Shown here piece by piece: positions 50,287 through 59,077 of a stretch of 64,000 nucleotides of DNA. This DNA is from Hymenobacter aranciens (GTDB lineage Bacteria > Bacteroidota > Bacteroidia > Cytophagales > Hymenobacteraceae): positions 1-64,000 of the forward strand of contig NZ_JAUQSY010000014.1 of assembly GCF_030580865.1 (NCBI RefSeq), read 5' to 3'. Position 1 is the stretch's first letter, and every line of letters starts with the position of its first letter. Under the pieces are notes generated by a model, which was not told where the DNA came from, searched no databases, and worked only from the letters and a program-made list of their open reading frames with translations. A program made the position numbers and the translations under genes.

Positions 50287-50381
50287 TTACGCAGCAAGAT
50301 AATTCGCCTACTTGCGCCTGCGTCTAAGGAATTTCGAAGCATTCGGCATCCTGTTTCCGCCTGGTCTTTCCTTACCAAATT

Positions 50382-51089
50382 ATGCGCTCGATACTTCTGT
50401 TGCTGGCCGCAACTTTTCTACTCCTCTTCCACGGGCAGGCTCAGCCGCTACAAGGCGGCTTTATCACCGAACAAGGCAAAGCGGAGTTCTGGATGCACTC
50501 GGATTTCTTTTGGTTTAACAATGGGCGTTTTGTTTATCACAACGACAGGGGGCGGTACGGAGGCGGCACGTTTCAACTGGCTGGCGACAGCCTCATTTTG
50601 CAATTTGACACCTGGACGAAGCCTCCCCTACCCATCCGTATCGACACCATTGCACCTATCCCAGGGCGGCTCACCGGTATCCGGGTGCGGGTGCTGGATG
50701 AAGGCAACCAGGAAGGACTGCCTGGCACAAGTATTAGCAGCACGACGCATCCGGACGTCAGCACCGCTACGAATATGGACGGGCAGGCGTACTTGAACTA
50801 TACCCCAACTGCCGGCGACAGCATCCGGGCACACTACCTCAGCTACGAGAAGGTCACCTTCGCCACCATGCCCGGTGACAACCGGGAATATACCATCTCA
50901 CTACGCCCCCAAAGCAGCCGGATGCCCAGTGGCACCCAAAAAGTCTATTTGCTAGAGCGTCGGGGCTCAAGGCTACTTATGCAAATGGCTTATCCTTTCA
51001 CTGGTCTGGAAGAGCATTACCGCCCCCTATCGGCACGCAAAAGCCGTCAAATGCTGCGGTGGCACCGCCGCCACTTGCCCAACTACTAG
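50382..51089 (+). CDS. Secreted protein with carboxypeptidase-regulatory-like domain
   Basis: The 235-residue protein has a signal peptide (MRSILLLLAATFLLLFHGQAQ). A short N-terminal beta region follows (about 22-95) and then a CarbopepD_reg_2-like beta-sandwich (about 100-175) with VRVLDEGNQEGLPGTSISS and ATNMDGQAYLNYTP, the pattern seen at the start of TonB receptors and surface proteins. The C-terminal 50 residues are basic. It probably sits in the periplasm or at the surface; partners are not evident. It is the only plus-strand gene between 47495 and 57796. Confidence 0.72.
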   Translation: MRSILLLLAATFLLLFHGQAQPLQGGFITEQGKAEFWMHSDFFWFNNGRFVYHNDRGRYGGGTFQLAGDSLILQFDTWTKPPLPIRIDTIAPIPGRLTGIRVRVLDEGNQEGLPGTSISSTTHPDVSTATNMDGQAYLNYTPTAGDSIRAHYLSYEKVTFATMPGDNREYTISLRPQSSRMPSGTQKVYLLERRGSRLLMQMAYPFTGLEEHYRPLSARKSRQMLRWHRRHLPNY

Positions 51090-51097
51090 CAAACCCT

Positions 51098-51748
51098 CTA
51101 CTTCTTCCCCCACAGCGGCACCCTGCTCTCGGTGCCACTCCGCAGCCGCCCGATATTAGCCCGGTGGGTGTAAATAAGCAGCCCCGCCAGCACGAAGCCG
51201 AAGCCAATCATGAAGCCCGGGTATTGCCGGGGATAGAACGGCGTGCCCGGCAGCAGCTGCAGCAGCGCGAAGGCCACGCCCGCCGTCATGCTGCTCAGCG
51301 ACACGTAGCGCCAGATGCTTAGCATGAGCAGAAATACCAGAATGCACACGCCCACCGTGGCCGGGGCCACGCCCAGCATCATGCCCAGGATGGTGGCCAC
51401 GCCCTTGCCCCCCCGAAACTGCGCAAACACCGGGTAGATGTGCCCCACCACCGCCAGCGCCCCGCAGGCCAGCTGCACAAACACCAGGTAGGGCGCCAGG
51501 CTCGCGTCGTGGTTTATCAGCCAATGCGGCAGCCCGTAGGCCGCCACGAAGCCCTTCAGGGCATCCACCAGCAGCACGAAGGAGCCCGCTTTTTTGCCCA
51601 GCACCCGGAAGGTATTGGTGGCCCCGGCATTGCCCGAGCCGTGCTCGCGGATGTCTTTTAAATCGAAAAACCAGCGGCCCACCCACAGCGCCGTGGGGAT
51701 GGAGCCGAGCAGGTAGGCCAGGAGGAGGGTGGGTATCAGAAGAAGCAT
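51098..51748 (-). CDS. plsY: Glycerol-3-phosphate acyltransferase PlsY
   Basis: From the ATG at 51748 (MLLLIPTLLLAYLLGSIPTALWVGRWF) the protein has 216 residues and five membrane helices. It carries the PlsY motifs SGNAGATN (motif 1), VVGHIYPVFAQFRGGKGVAT (motif 2) and a late basic motif. It transfers acyl from acyl-phosphate to glycerol-3-phosphate in the first step of phospholipid synthesis. The earlier ATG at 51913 would translate the palindromic spacer and is rejected. Confidence 0.95.
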   Translation of the reverse strand: MLLLIPTLLLAYLLGSIPTALWVGRWFFDLKDIREHGSGNAGATNTFRVLGKKAGSFVLLVDALKGFVAAYGLPHWLINHDASLAPYLVFVQLACGALAVVGHIYPVFAQFRGGKGVATILGMMLGVAPATVGVCILVFLLMLSIWRYVSLSSMTAGVAFALLQLLPGTPFYPRQYPGFMIGFGFVLAGLLIYTHRANIGRLRSGTESRVPLWGKK

Positions 51749-51767
51749 GAAATTAGAACGAAAACTC

Positions 51768-51983
51768 CCCTCCTTGGAAAGGAGGGGATGTGAGCTGCGC
51801 TGAGCAGCGAACGGGGGTGGTTGAACCGGTCGCGCCGCTGGAACGACTCGCGGGGGAAACGGGAATAGCGAATAAGGCCGCAAATAAGCGCCAAATGGCA
51901 CATGAATGCGCAAACGGCGCGACCGGGCGAACCACCCCCGTTTTCGCTACGCGAAAACTCCCCTCCTTTCCAAGGAGGGGAGC
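51768..51983. repeat. Long palindrome with CTCCCCTCCTTGGAAAGGAG ends
   Basis: The left arm (from about 51768) and right arm (to about 51983) pair over about 70 bases with mismatches. They include ACGGGGGTGGTT on one side and AACCACCCCCGT on the other, and inner GGTCGCGCCG/CGGCGCGACC. It fills the gap between plsY and the giant gene and resembles a common dispersed element. Confidence 0.8.
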
Positions 51984-51994
51984 TTGTCGTGCTA

Positions 51995-54900
51995 TCAGCC
52001 GCCGCCGAAGGGGTCGTTTTCGGCTTCTTTCTTCTTCTTCTCCTCCTCCTTCTTCTGCTTCTCCTCCTCTTTCTTGAGGCGTTCGGCTTCTTTGGCGGCG
52101 GCGGCGGCCGCTTTCTCCTCCTCCTTTTTGGCGGCGGCGGCGGCTTTTTCGGCTTCCTTGGCGGCGGCGGCAGCTTCCTTCTTCAGGTGCTCTTCCTCCT
52201 TTTTGTCGGTGGCCGGGGCGGCGCCGGGCTCGGTGGTGGCCGGGTCGGGCGTGGCCGGAGCCGGGGTGGCGGGCGCAGGCGTAGCGGGGGCCGGAGTCGG
52301 CGCCGGGTTATCGGCGGGCTTGTCCTTGGTCTTCACTTTTTTCACCGGTTCCTCGGCCGGGGCGGCCGTGGGGTCGGTTATTTCACCACCGCCGAAGGGG
52401 TCGTCGTCCTTGGCTTTCTTCTTCTTTTTGGAAGGCGCTTCGACGGGGGCGTCGGTGGGGGCATCGGCGCTAGGCTCGGTGGTAGCGGCGTCGGCATCCT
52501 TCGCCTTTTTCTTCTTGGCGGGCTCCTCGGCCACGGGCGCGGGGGCCGTGGGGTCGGTGATTTCGCCACCGCCGAAGGGGTCGTTATCCTTGGCCTTCTT
52601 CTTCTTTTTGGAGGAAGTAGTGGCTTCGGTGGGCGCGTCGGCGGGCGGCGCGTTCGGGTCCGTCACTTCGCCCGAGCCGAAGGGGTCGTCGTTCTTGCCC
52701 TTCTTCTTTTTCTTGCCACCGGCGGCATCCACGCCGGGCTCGTCCGACTTGGGCGGGGCGGCCGGGCGGGCCGCCAGCTTGCCGCTCTGGCCCAGGTAGT
52801 CGCGCTGAAAGTGCGAGCGGAAATTGTCCACGTCGGTGAATTCGCCCAGGTAGGCACCGTAGGTGGTGGCAGTGTTGTAATCGCCCTTGGTTTTGCCCAG
52901 CTCGGCGTCGAACACGTCGTTTTGCGACTTCGCCAGCAGCAGGTTGTTCGAGTACTTAATGTAGTACCACACCTGCGGCTCGGCCTCGATGTAGATTTCG
53001 ACCCAGTCGGCGGCGTTGTCGCGCTTGATTTCCACGTAGCCGTCCACCAGGGCGTTGAGGGGGGTTTTGCCCACGCCCGCCAGCCCCAGCTGGCCTACCG
53101 AGTACCAGGCCCGGTTTTTCTCGCTCCAGCGCAGATTCACCTTGCTCAGCAAAATCGTATGGCTGAATTTAGGCGAGAGCTTCATCAGCGGCTCCGCGGT
53201 CTGGCCCTTGCGCATGGTGTAGGCCTCCACGCCTTTCGAGCCCAGAAACTCGCCCAGCTTGTAGAGCTCGTTGGTGCCGCCATCGAGCGCCTCGGGCGAG
53301 TTTTTAGTGATGCTGGCCAGCTCCGAGCCCATCGCGTCGATGGCCTTGCCGGGCATGTTGATGTCGATACCCAGCAGCACATCGGCGTTGTAGCGGGCGC
53401 TATCGGGGTTGGCGGTGCCCACGCCGCTGCCCACCATCTTGTAGTCCTTGGTGCCCTTGATGAAGCTCATCGGCCCGCGGAAGCCCAGCTGGCTGGTCGA
53501 GTCGGAGTACGTCAGCACGGCCCCGTCGTAGATGTTGGGGTCGTAGGCATCGTGCCGCGAGATGGTAAAGATGCCCTTGCGGTCGTCGTAGCGCAGCTCA
53601 CCATCTACCGAGAACAGCGGGAAGTCGGTGCTATTGGGCAGCGTCGACACGTAGAGTGGATACACCTTGTTCGACACGTCGGACACGTAGAGGCCGGTCA
53701 GGAGCGGCGTGCCGTCCTCGGCCTTGGGGTCGCGCAAAGTCAGGCTGATGTTCTTGGGGTCGATAGAATCCTTCACGGCAAACCATTCGGCATTGGCCCG
53801 GCTCTTGCCAAACTGCAGCTGCACCTGGCCGTCGAAGATGAGGCCGCGGCGCTGCGAGTTCAGCTTCACGTCGCCCCGGTAGCCGATGCGCGGCGCCAGC
53901 TGGAAGGGGTTCTTGCCGTCCACCACGCCGGTGGCCACGGTAGCCACGGCCGGCGGGTTCTCGGGGTCAATTTTGACCGGCTTGCCCTTCTTATCCACAA
54001 AGGCGCTGGAGTCCGACTCGAAGCCGCCGAACTTGATGTCGTAGGAGCCGCGCACGGTCTTGAAGCTATACTGCGCGTCGCCGGTGAAGGCCTTTTTCGA
54101 CAGCACCTTGATGTTGCCCTTGTAAAGCTGGTGGAACTTGGCCAGCGAGTCGAGCTGCACCTTGGCGTTTTTGAAGGGCTTCAATTCGCCCTTCGCCAGC
54201 ACGCTCACGCGGCCCGAGTCGGGAATAATCCAGGCGTCAGCCGAGGCCACGTAGGGCACCCCGCTGGCTTCGAGGCGGTACTTGGCGAGGTCGTACACCC
54301 CGGTAGCCGCCTTGAATTTCAGGCCTTCCTGGTTGGGGTTAGTAGAGTAAAAGTAGGCGCTCGACGAGTCGGCGGCCGAGGCGCGCTTCAGCTCCACGCG
54401 CTTCTTCTTGAAGTCCCAGCGCCCGCCGCTCAGGCTGGTCTTAAACTGCGAGTACGGCAGGTCGATGTTCGACTTGCGGCCCTCCTCGCCGTTGAAGTCG
54501 GCCACGCCCTTCTTCATGTCGTAGTCGAACGACACGTTGTTGGCCGTCAGGGCGGGCTTGTTGGCCTCGGCCGACTTAATGGCCAGCGTGGCCTGCTTGC
54601 CCGAGTAGCTGTCGGTCTTAAACGTCATGTCGGGCGACTTGATGAACGACTGCGGGCCATCCAGGCGCCCTGAGCCGCCCGCGCCCTTCGACGTGAGCAG
54701 GGCCGTGCCCTTGAAAGTGTAGGCCGTTTTGGCGGCCGCGTTTTCGTACAGCTTCACGGCCTCGCCGCTGGCGGGCGTGGTCAGGTACATCGAGTCCTGG
54801 CGCACGTTCCAGTTCATGGCGTAGCCGGCCGGCAGCACCATTTTGGGGATGTCGACGCCCGGCCCGGTCTTGGCCGCGATGTTGCCGGTCTTGCCGATGG

Positions 54901-57796
54901 CCACCACCGAGTCGCGGTAGAACACAAACTGGTCCGAATCGAAGGTGCCCGAGCCGTAAGTCACCTTGCCATCCACCTGCAGGCCCTTGCCGTCGAGCCT
55001 CACCTTACCCGTGGCGCGGCCCCGACCCTTATACAGCGGGAAGCCTTCCTTCGGAATATCGTACACAAAGCCCAGCGAGCCGTCGGGCTGCGTCGTGAGC
55101 TTGGTTTTGATGTCGGGCAAAATCCCGCCGCTCTTAAACGTACCATCAAAGCCCGAGGCCGTTTTGCCGATGCCGTTGAGCGAGTCGAGCTTGAAGGGCG
55201 GAATGTCGAACACCATCGTCGAGTCGTAGGCGCCGCCCAGCACGTCCTGCTTGCCGAAGTACACGTTGGCTCCGCTTTTCGAGTCGAACGACGGGAAGTT
55301 GGGCTTTTTCTTGCGGCCCGACTTGTTTTTGGGGTCGTTGATGTACAGGCGGCCCTCCGACACCTTGCCCTTGTTGGTGAGGGCAAAGTCGGCGGTTTTA
55401 GTGTCGCCCTTGGCAGCTTTCTTATTGGGGCTGCGAATCACGATGGAGTCGATTTTCATCATGTCCACGTAAAAGCCCTTGTAGTCGAACTTGAATTCGC
55501 GCCCCTTGAAGCGCATGGCCGAAGCCACCACCAGGCCGCTGAAATCGATGTTGCGGTTTTGCTGAATGCGGATGCGCCCGCTGTCGGGCTGCACGAACAC
55601 GGTAGCCGAGTCGTCGGAGAAGTTGAAGCGGTCGACCCCGCGCACCAGCAGTTCGTTGGTGTTGAGGTTGAGCGTGGCATTTTTGCCCGAGCCCGACAGC
55701 GACTTGATGGCGATGTGGTCGTAGTCCTGCTTGTTGCGGGCCGAGGCCACGTAGTGCGCGCCCTTGGGCAGCATGGTCACGTCGCCGGTCTGGCCGTTCC
55801 AGGTCACGTAGCCGTCGCGGGCCAGGCCGGCCATGGCCGTGGCCAGGTTGGCCTCCGAAATCTGGGTAGCCTCGTTAATCTGCTTGATGTTGGCCGTTTT
55901 GCCACCGCCGTGGTCGGTGAGGTAGCCCGCCAGCATCTGCAGCGGGTGAAACTTGTTGATGCTCTTGAGCTGCTGGTAGCGGGTGTTGGTGAAGAAGTCG
56001 CGGCTCTCGAAGTTGGCGGTCTGCTGGTTTTTGGCCGACAGCACCGAGAATTCCACCTCGGGCTTCTGCAGGTCCCAGGTCAGCATCTCGGTATTGATGT
56101 CGAGCTGGTGGTAGGAGTCGATGTAGGGCGTGTTCTTGTACATGCCCTCCTCGCGCAGCAGCTTGAGGCGCTTCTTACCCTTTTCGTACTTGAACAAGGC
56201 GCCCGGGTGGGTGATGGAATCCTTGGCCCCCTCGTAAATAACCACGCTGGCGCGAGTGGCCGTGATGAGCGAGTCGCCCAGCACGTAAGCCTTCGAGGCG
56301 GCCTTAAACTTCGGCTTGCCGTCCATGCTCACCGTCACGGTGGAGGGCGACATATCGAGCGCCGCGCTGAGCATGCGGCTGCCCGCCAGCGTCAGGCCGC
56401 CGGTGTACTTAATGTTGTCGCCCAGTGTTTTGATGCGGGCGTTATTGGTCAGCGAGATGAAACGGGGGTAGCCGTTGTCGGCCGCACCGGGCTTTTTGCG
56501 GGTGCTTTTGTAGCTCAAGGCGCCCTTCACGGGGGCTTCCAGCAGGGCCGGGTAGGTCAGCGTCATGGGCTGGGCCGAAAACTCGGGCTTGCCCATGTCG
56601 AAGTCGAAGCCGGCGAAGTCGGCCGTCACCGGGTCGCCCTTGATGTTCCAGGTCATCTGCCCGCTGGTGCCGATGAAGCGGTTGGAATTGGGCACCACCG
56701 AGCCGCTCACCTTGCGGATAAACACCGAGTCGCCGGCCGTGGCCATAAACAGGTCGGCGTCCTTAATCACCATCACCGCGCCGCGGGCCGGCGGCGCGTA
56801 GTAGTTTTCGTAGGGCGATGGCGCCTCGAAGCCGCCACCCGACGACCCGGAGCCGGAGTCGAACCCGGAGCTGGCGTCGAAGTCGGCCTTGCTTACTACC
56901 GGGTCGGCGGCTTTGGCGGCGGGGGTTTTGGCCGCCGTTTTGGCGGGGGCTTTGGCGGCGGGCTTGGCCGGGGCTTTCTTTTTTACGGGCGTGCCCCAGC
57001 CGTCGTCGTCGCCCCAGCCGCCGCCCGAGGGTGACGACCACAGGTCGGCCGTATCCCAGCCGCTGCTGGCTTTTTTGGGCGCGGCTTTCTTGGCCACGGG
57101 CTTGGGGGCGGGCTTGGCCGCCGGTTTTGGGGTCGGTTTGGGCGCGGCCGGAATTTCCTCTTCCTTCTTCGGTGCCGGCGTGGGGCTGCCAAAATCGAAG
57201 CTTCCCTCGGGCGCCGTGATGGCCGAGTACGTGAACGACACCGTGCCGCCAATCGAGCGTAAGGAGTTGAAGCCCGAGCGGTAGAGGTAGCCGGTGGAGA
57301 GGAAGCGGCTGCTGCTGGTCAGGAATTTCTCGGTTTCGGTTACGGCTTCCTTGTCCAGGGTCTGGTTCAGCACGTCGAGGTACTGGTCCATCTGCTGGTC
57401 GCTGAGCTTGGCCACGTTGGCCCCGCCCACGATGGCCGTGAACATGGCTTCGAAGTGCGGCCGCGGCCGGAACTTCTTGGTGAGCATGGTTTGCGAAATG
57501 GCGATGATGCGCGCCTGCTGCGAGGCCGTGAGGCGGTTGCTGCCCCAAAGCTCCTTGAGCTTGGCGGCGCTGCTTTTGGCGGCAGCGTTGTTGGTGGTGG
57601 CCATCATCAGCTGCACATCGTCGATGTACTTGGCCGGGTCGGTGGCGAGCTTGCCGGTGTACTTGGTGGCGGCGGGCGGCGGGGCCTTAGCCCCGGCCGG
57701 GGCCGCCGTGGGCGGTGGCGTGGTTTGGGCCGAGGCCGGCAACACGCCGCTCATCAGGGCACTCAACCACACTATCGCAACAGCAAAACGCTTCAT
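51995..57796 (-). CDS. Giant envelope protein of unknown function
   Basis: From the ATG at 57796 the protein has 1933 residues with a signal peptide (MKRFAVAIVWLSALMSGVLPASAQ). Parts in order: a helical N-terminal region (about 30-180); a Pro/Ala/Lys-rich linker (about 205-320); and a very long beta-rich body (about 330-1700) of repeating strands such as FDFDMGKPEFSAQPMTLTYPALLEAPVKG and SSAYFYSTNPNQEGLKF. The last 230 residues are a low-complexity tail with four DPFGGGEITDPTAP-like repeats separated by Lys runs, then an Ala/Glu/Lys helix, ending DPFGGG. The body loosely recalls OstA/LptD-like or AsmA-like assemblies. The family occurs in Bacteroidota but its role is unknown to me. Confidence 0.8.
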   Translation of the reverse strand: MKRFAVAIVWLSALMSGVLPASAQTTPPPTAAPAGAKAPPPAATKYTGKLATDPAKYIDDVQLMMATTNNAAAKSSAAKLKELWGSNRLTASQQARIIAISQTMLTKKFRPRPHFEAMFTAIVGGANVAKLSDQQMDQYLDVLNQTLDKEAVTETEKFLTSSSRFLSTGYLYRSGFNSLRSIGGTVSFTYSAITAPEGSFDFGSPTPAPKKEEEIPAAPKPTPKPAAKPAPKPVAKKAAPKKASSGWDTADLWSSPSGGGWGDDDGWGTPVKKKAPAKPAAKAPAKTAAKTPAAKAADPVVSKADFDASSGFDSGSGSSGGGFEAPSPYENYYAPPARGAVMVIKDADLFMATAGDSVFIRKVSGSVVPNSNRFIGTSGQMTWNIKGDPVTADFAGFDFDMGKPEFSAQPMTLTYPALLEAPVKGALSYKSTRKKPGAADNGYPRFISLTNNARIKTLGDNIKYTGGLTLAGSRMLSAALDMSPSTVTVSMDGKPKFKAASKAYVLGDSLITATRASVVIYEGAKDSITHPGALFKYEKGKKRLKLLREEGMYKNTPYIDSYHQLDINTEMLTWDLQKPEVEFSVLSAKNQQTANFESRDFFTNTRYQQLKSINKFHPLQMLAGYLTDHGGGKTANIKQINEATQISEANLATAMAGLARDGYVTWNGQTGDVTMLPKGAHYVASARNKQDYDHIAIKSLSGSGKNATLNLNTNELLVRGVDRFNFSDDSATVFVQPDSGRIRIQQNRNIDFSGLVVASAMRFKGREFKFDYKGFYVDMMKIDSIVIRSPNKKAAKGDTKTADFALTNKGKVSEGRLYINDPKNKSGRKKKPNFPSFDSKSGANVYFGKQDVLGGAYDSTMVFDIPPFKLDSLNGIGKTASGFDGTFKSGGILPDIKTKLTTQPDGSLGFVYDIPKEGFPLYKGRGRATGKVRLDGKGLQVDGKVTYGSGTFDSDQFVFYRDSVVAIGKTGNIAAKTGPGVDIPKMVLPAGYAMNWNVRQDSMYLTTPASGEAVKLYENAAAKTAYTFKGTALLTSKGAGGSGRLDGPQSFIKSPDMTFKTDSYSGKQATLAIKSAEANKPALTANNVSFDYDMKKGVADFNGEEGRKSNIDLPYSQFKTSLSGGRWDFKKKRVELKRASAADSSSAYFYSTNPNQEGLKFKAATGVYDLAKYRLEASGVPYVASADAWIIPDSGRVSVLAKGELKPFKNAKVQLDSLAKFHQLYKGNIKVLSKKAFTGDAQYSFKTVRGSYDIKFGGFESDSSAFVDKKGKPVKIDPENPPAVATVATGVVDGKNPFQLAPRIGYRGDVKLNSQRRGLIFDGQVQLQFGKSRANAEWFAVKDSIDPKNISLTLRDPKAEDGTPLLTGLYVSDVSNKVYPLYVSTLPNSTDFPLFSVDGELRYDDRKGIFTISRHDAYDPNIYDGAVLTYSDSTSQLGFRGPMSFIKGTKDYKMVGSGVGTANPDSARYNADVLLGIDINMPGKAIDAMGSELASITKNSPEALDGGTNELYKLGEFLGSKGVEAYTMRKGQTAEPLMKLSPKFSHTILLSKVNLRWSEKNRAWYSVGQLGLAGVGKTPLNALVDGYVEIKRDNAADWVEIYIEAEPQVWYYIKYSNNLLLAKSQNDVFDAELGKTKGDYNTATTYGAYLGEFTDVDNFRSHFQRDYLGQSGKLAARPAAPPKSDEPGVDAAGGKKKKKGKNDDPFGSGEVTDPNAPPADAPTEATTSSKKKKKAKDNDPFGGGEITDPTAPAPVAEEPAKKKKAKDADAATTEPSADAPTDAPVEAPSKKKKKAKDDDPFGGGEITDPTAAPAEEPVKKVKTKDKPADNPAPTPAPATPAPATPAPATPDPATTEPGAAPATDKKEEEHLKKEAAAAAKEAEKAAAAAKKEEEKAAAAAAKEAERLKKEEEKQKKEEEKKKKEAENDPFGGG

Positions 57797-57948
57797 AGAG
57801 AACAATTTCGGGGACACAGCCGGGGTGGTCGGCCGCGTTAGGGCTACAATTTCGGGAATAGTCGGCACATTATGGCCGCCGGGCCGGGGCCATCCGTACG
57901 CTTGCCAACGCGGCTGGCGGGCATTTCATTCAACACCAAGCCGCTGTC

Positions 57949-58060
57949 CCGGTCCGACGCCTACGGCGTCGGACCGGTTATCATCAGCGCTTTCGAATAG
58001 GCTTATAGGCTGAATACCGGACAGCCGGCAACCAGTCGGACGCCTACGGCGTCGGACTGG
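57949..58060. repeat. Twin 29-base palindromes
   Basis: Two near-identical palindromes centred on GACGCCTACGGCGTC lie at 57949-57977 (ends CCGG) and 58032-58060 (ends CCAG). They are about 83 bases apart in the gap upstream of the giant gene. They are probably two insertions or a duplication of one REP-like unit. Confidence 0.9.
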
Positions 58061-58077
58061 TACATTACAATCCGCCC

Positions 58078-58116
58078 TAAAAAAGTTGAGGCCGACTGTG
58101 ATTAGCAGCCGGCCTC
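58078..58116 (-). terminator. Intrinsic terminator (end of candidate small RNA)
   Basis: On the minus strand GAGGCCGGC and the partly matching GTCGGCCTC (58108-58116 and 58088-58096) form a stem, followed by AACTTTTTT. No gene ends immediately before it, which is what suggests a non-coding transcript from about 58322. Confidence 0.8.
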
Positions 58117-58322
58117 CGGGAATCTCTCACCAAACCCGTTTTCCTTTGTAACGTGGCTTTCAGTGCCAGCGTTTACTTAATTTCTTTGTCCGTTGCGGTA
58201 TCAGCCGCTGGAGAATGACACAAAATTAGCCTATCGGGCTGCTTCGGGTAGCTTTAAATCGACAGGATGTATTTTTAACACGGCCAACGCCCCCTTTTTA
58301 ACCGGTGAACGCACTAACGGCT
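58117..58322 (-). ncRNA. Candidate non-coding RNA region, about 240 nt with terminator
   Basis: The stretch lies between a good promoter (58329-58360) and a good terminator (58078-58116) on the minus strand, with no credible reading frame. A second -7-like box TAATTTTG (58221-58228) could start a shorter RNA. I compared it by eye with tmRNA, RNase P RNA, SRP RNA and cobalamin or TPP riboswitches and saw no match. It may instead be the long 3' untranslated end of the small secreted protein gene. Confidence 0.35.
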
Positions 58323-58328
58323 GGGCTG

Positions 58329-58360
58329 CAAAGTTAGTATAATGTGGCCAGATATCGCAA
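58329..58360 (-). promoter_or_regulatory. Promoter overlapping the 3' end of the small secreted protein gene
   Basis: TTG (58358-58360, minus strand), a 21-base spacer and TAACTTTG (58329-58336), a full match to TAnnTTTG. The -7 box overlaps the stop codon of the gene. It would drive the candidate small RNA or a long leader toward the giant gene. Confidence 0.6.
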
Positions 58361-58675
58361 CTCGTCCTGCAATTCAGCTTCGGGGTGCAGGGCGTGCAGG
58401 CGGGTGAGCTGCCCGGGCGTGAGCACGGAGCGGAGGGCGGCGGTGAGCTCGGCGGCGGTGGTGATTTTGGCGGGGTGGCGCTTGAGGGCCTGCTCCACCT
58501 GCAGCGCCTGCTGGTCGGGCAGCTCCAGCATGTTGATGAGGAAGCGCAGCAGCGGGCGGGGCGCGGCGGCAAGGGGCTGGCCGGGCACGGCGCGTTCGGG
58601 TTCGGAATGCGCGGCGGCGGGGCGGGCGGCTAAGAGGGCAATAAGGACGAGGAAACCAAACATCAACGCTTTCAT
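58334..58675 (-). CDS. Small secreted protein of unknown function
   Basis: From the ATG at 58675 (MKALMFGFLVLIALLAARPAAA) the protein has 113 residues and a clear signal peptide; the earlier ATG at 58723 is less suited. The mature part is helical, with LRFLINMLELPDQQALQVEQALKRHP and LTPGQLTRLHALHPEAELQDELRYL. This resembles small periplasmic helical-hairpin proteins that sense or buffer stress (CpxP/Spy-like in length and layout). That likeness is weak. No operon partner is evident. Confidence 0.65.
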   Translation of the reverse strand: MKALMFGFLVLIALLAARPAAAHSEPERAVPGQPLAAAPRPLLRFLINMLELPDQQALQVEQALKRHPAKITTAAELTAALRSVLTPGQLTRLHALHPEAELQDELRYLATLY

Positions 58676-58896
58676 GGCAAAGGGGCTGTGAAGTGAAACG
58701 AACCGAACAAATGAGCCGTTCACCGGGCCGGCGGCTCAGGGCCAGCGGGGTGACGACTTGAAGATGGTTTATTTCAATGCCCACGTCAAGGAAGAGTGGA
58801 TGGCTGGGAAGTGGGGGCCACTAATGGGAGAATTGGGTCGGTGAAACTGGGATTGGAGGATTCGTCGGGTGGATTGGGGGGATTGGTCGAACCAGC

Positions 58897-59048
58897 ACGT
58901 CATCCTGAGCCGTAGCGTAGCGCAGGCGGAAGGACCTCGCCCGCGCCACATGCAGCCGTAATTTCTTTTCGTTAAAACGATTGGAATTACTACCCCAAAG
59001 AAGCGGGCGAGGTCCTTTCGCCTCCCTGCGGTCGGCTCAGGATGACGT
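58897..59048. repeat. GTCATCCTGAGC palindromic element, copy 2
   Basis: The arms (58897-58944 and 59003-59048) pair imperfectly near their middle (GTAGCGTAGCGCAGGCGG against CCTCCCTGCGGTCGG). The outer ACGTCATCCTGAGC and inner AAGGACCTCGCCCGC are the same as in copies 1 and 3, but the centre is unrelated. It lies just past the TPR gene's 3' end. Confidence 0.88.
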
Positions 59049-59077
59049 TCTTTTTTTTGTTCCTGTTCCCTCCTCCC

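Noticed and set aside
51902..54673. 923-codon plus-strand frame over the 3' part of the giant gene
   Set aside because: It is the antisense of a Lys/Glu-rich tail and gives poly-Leu/Gly/Phe sequence. The minus-strand frame is continuous for 1933 codons with signal peptide and repeats.
58117..58322. Known structured RNA (tmRNA, RNase P RNA, SRP RNA, cobalamin or TPP riboswitch)
   Set aside because: I looked for the conserved cores of each in both directions and did not see them. The region is kept only as an unnamed candidate RNA.
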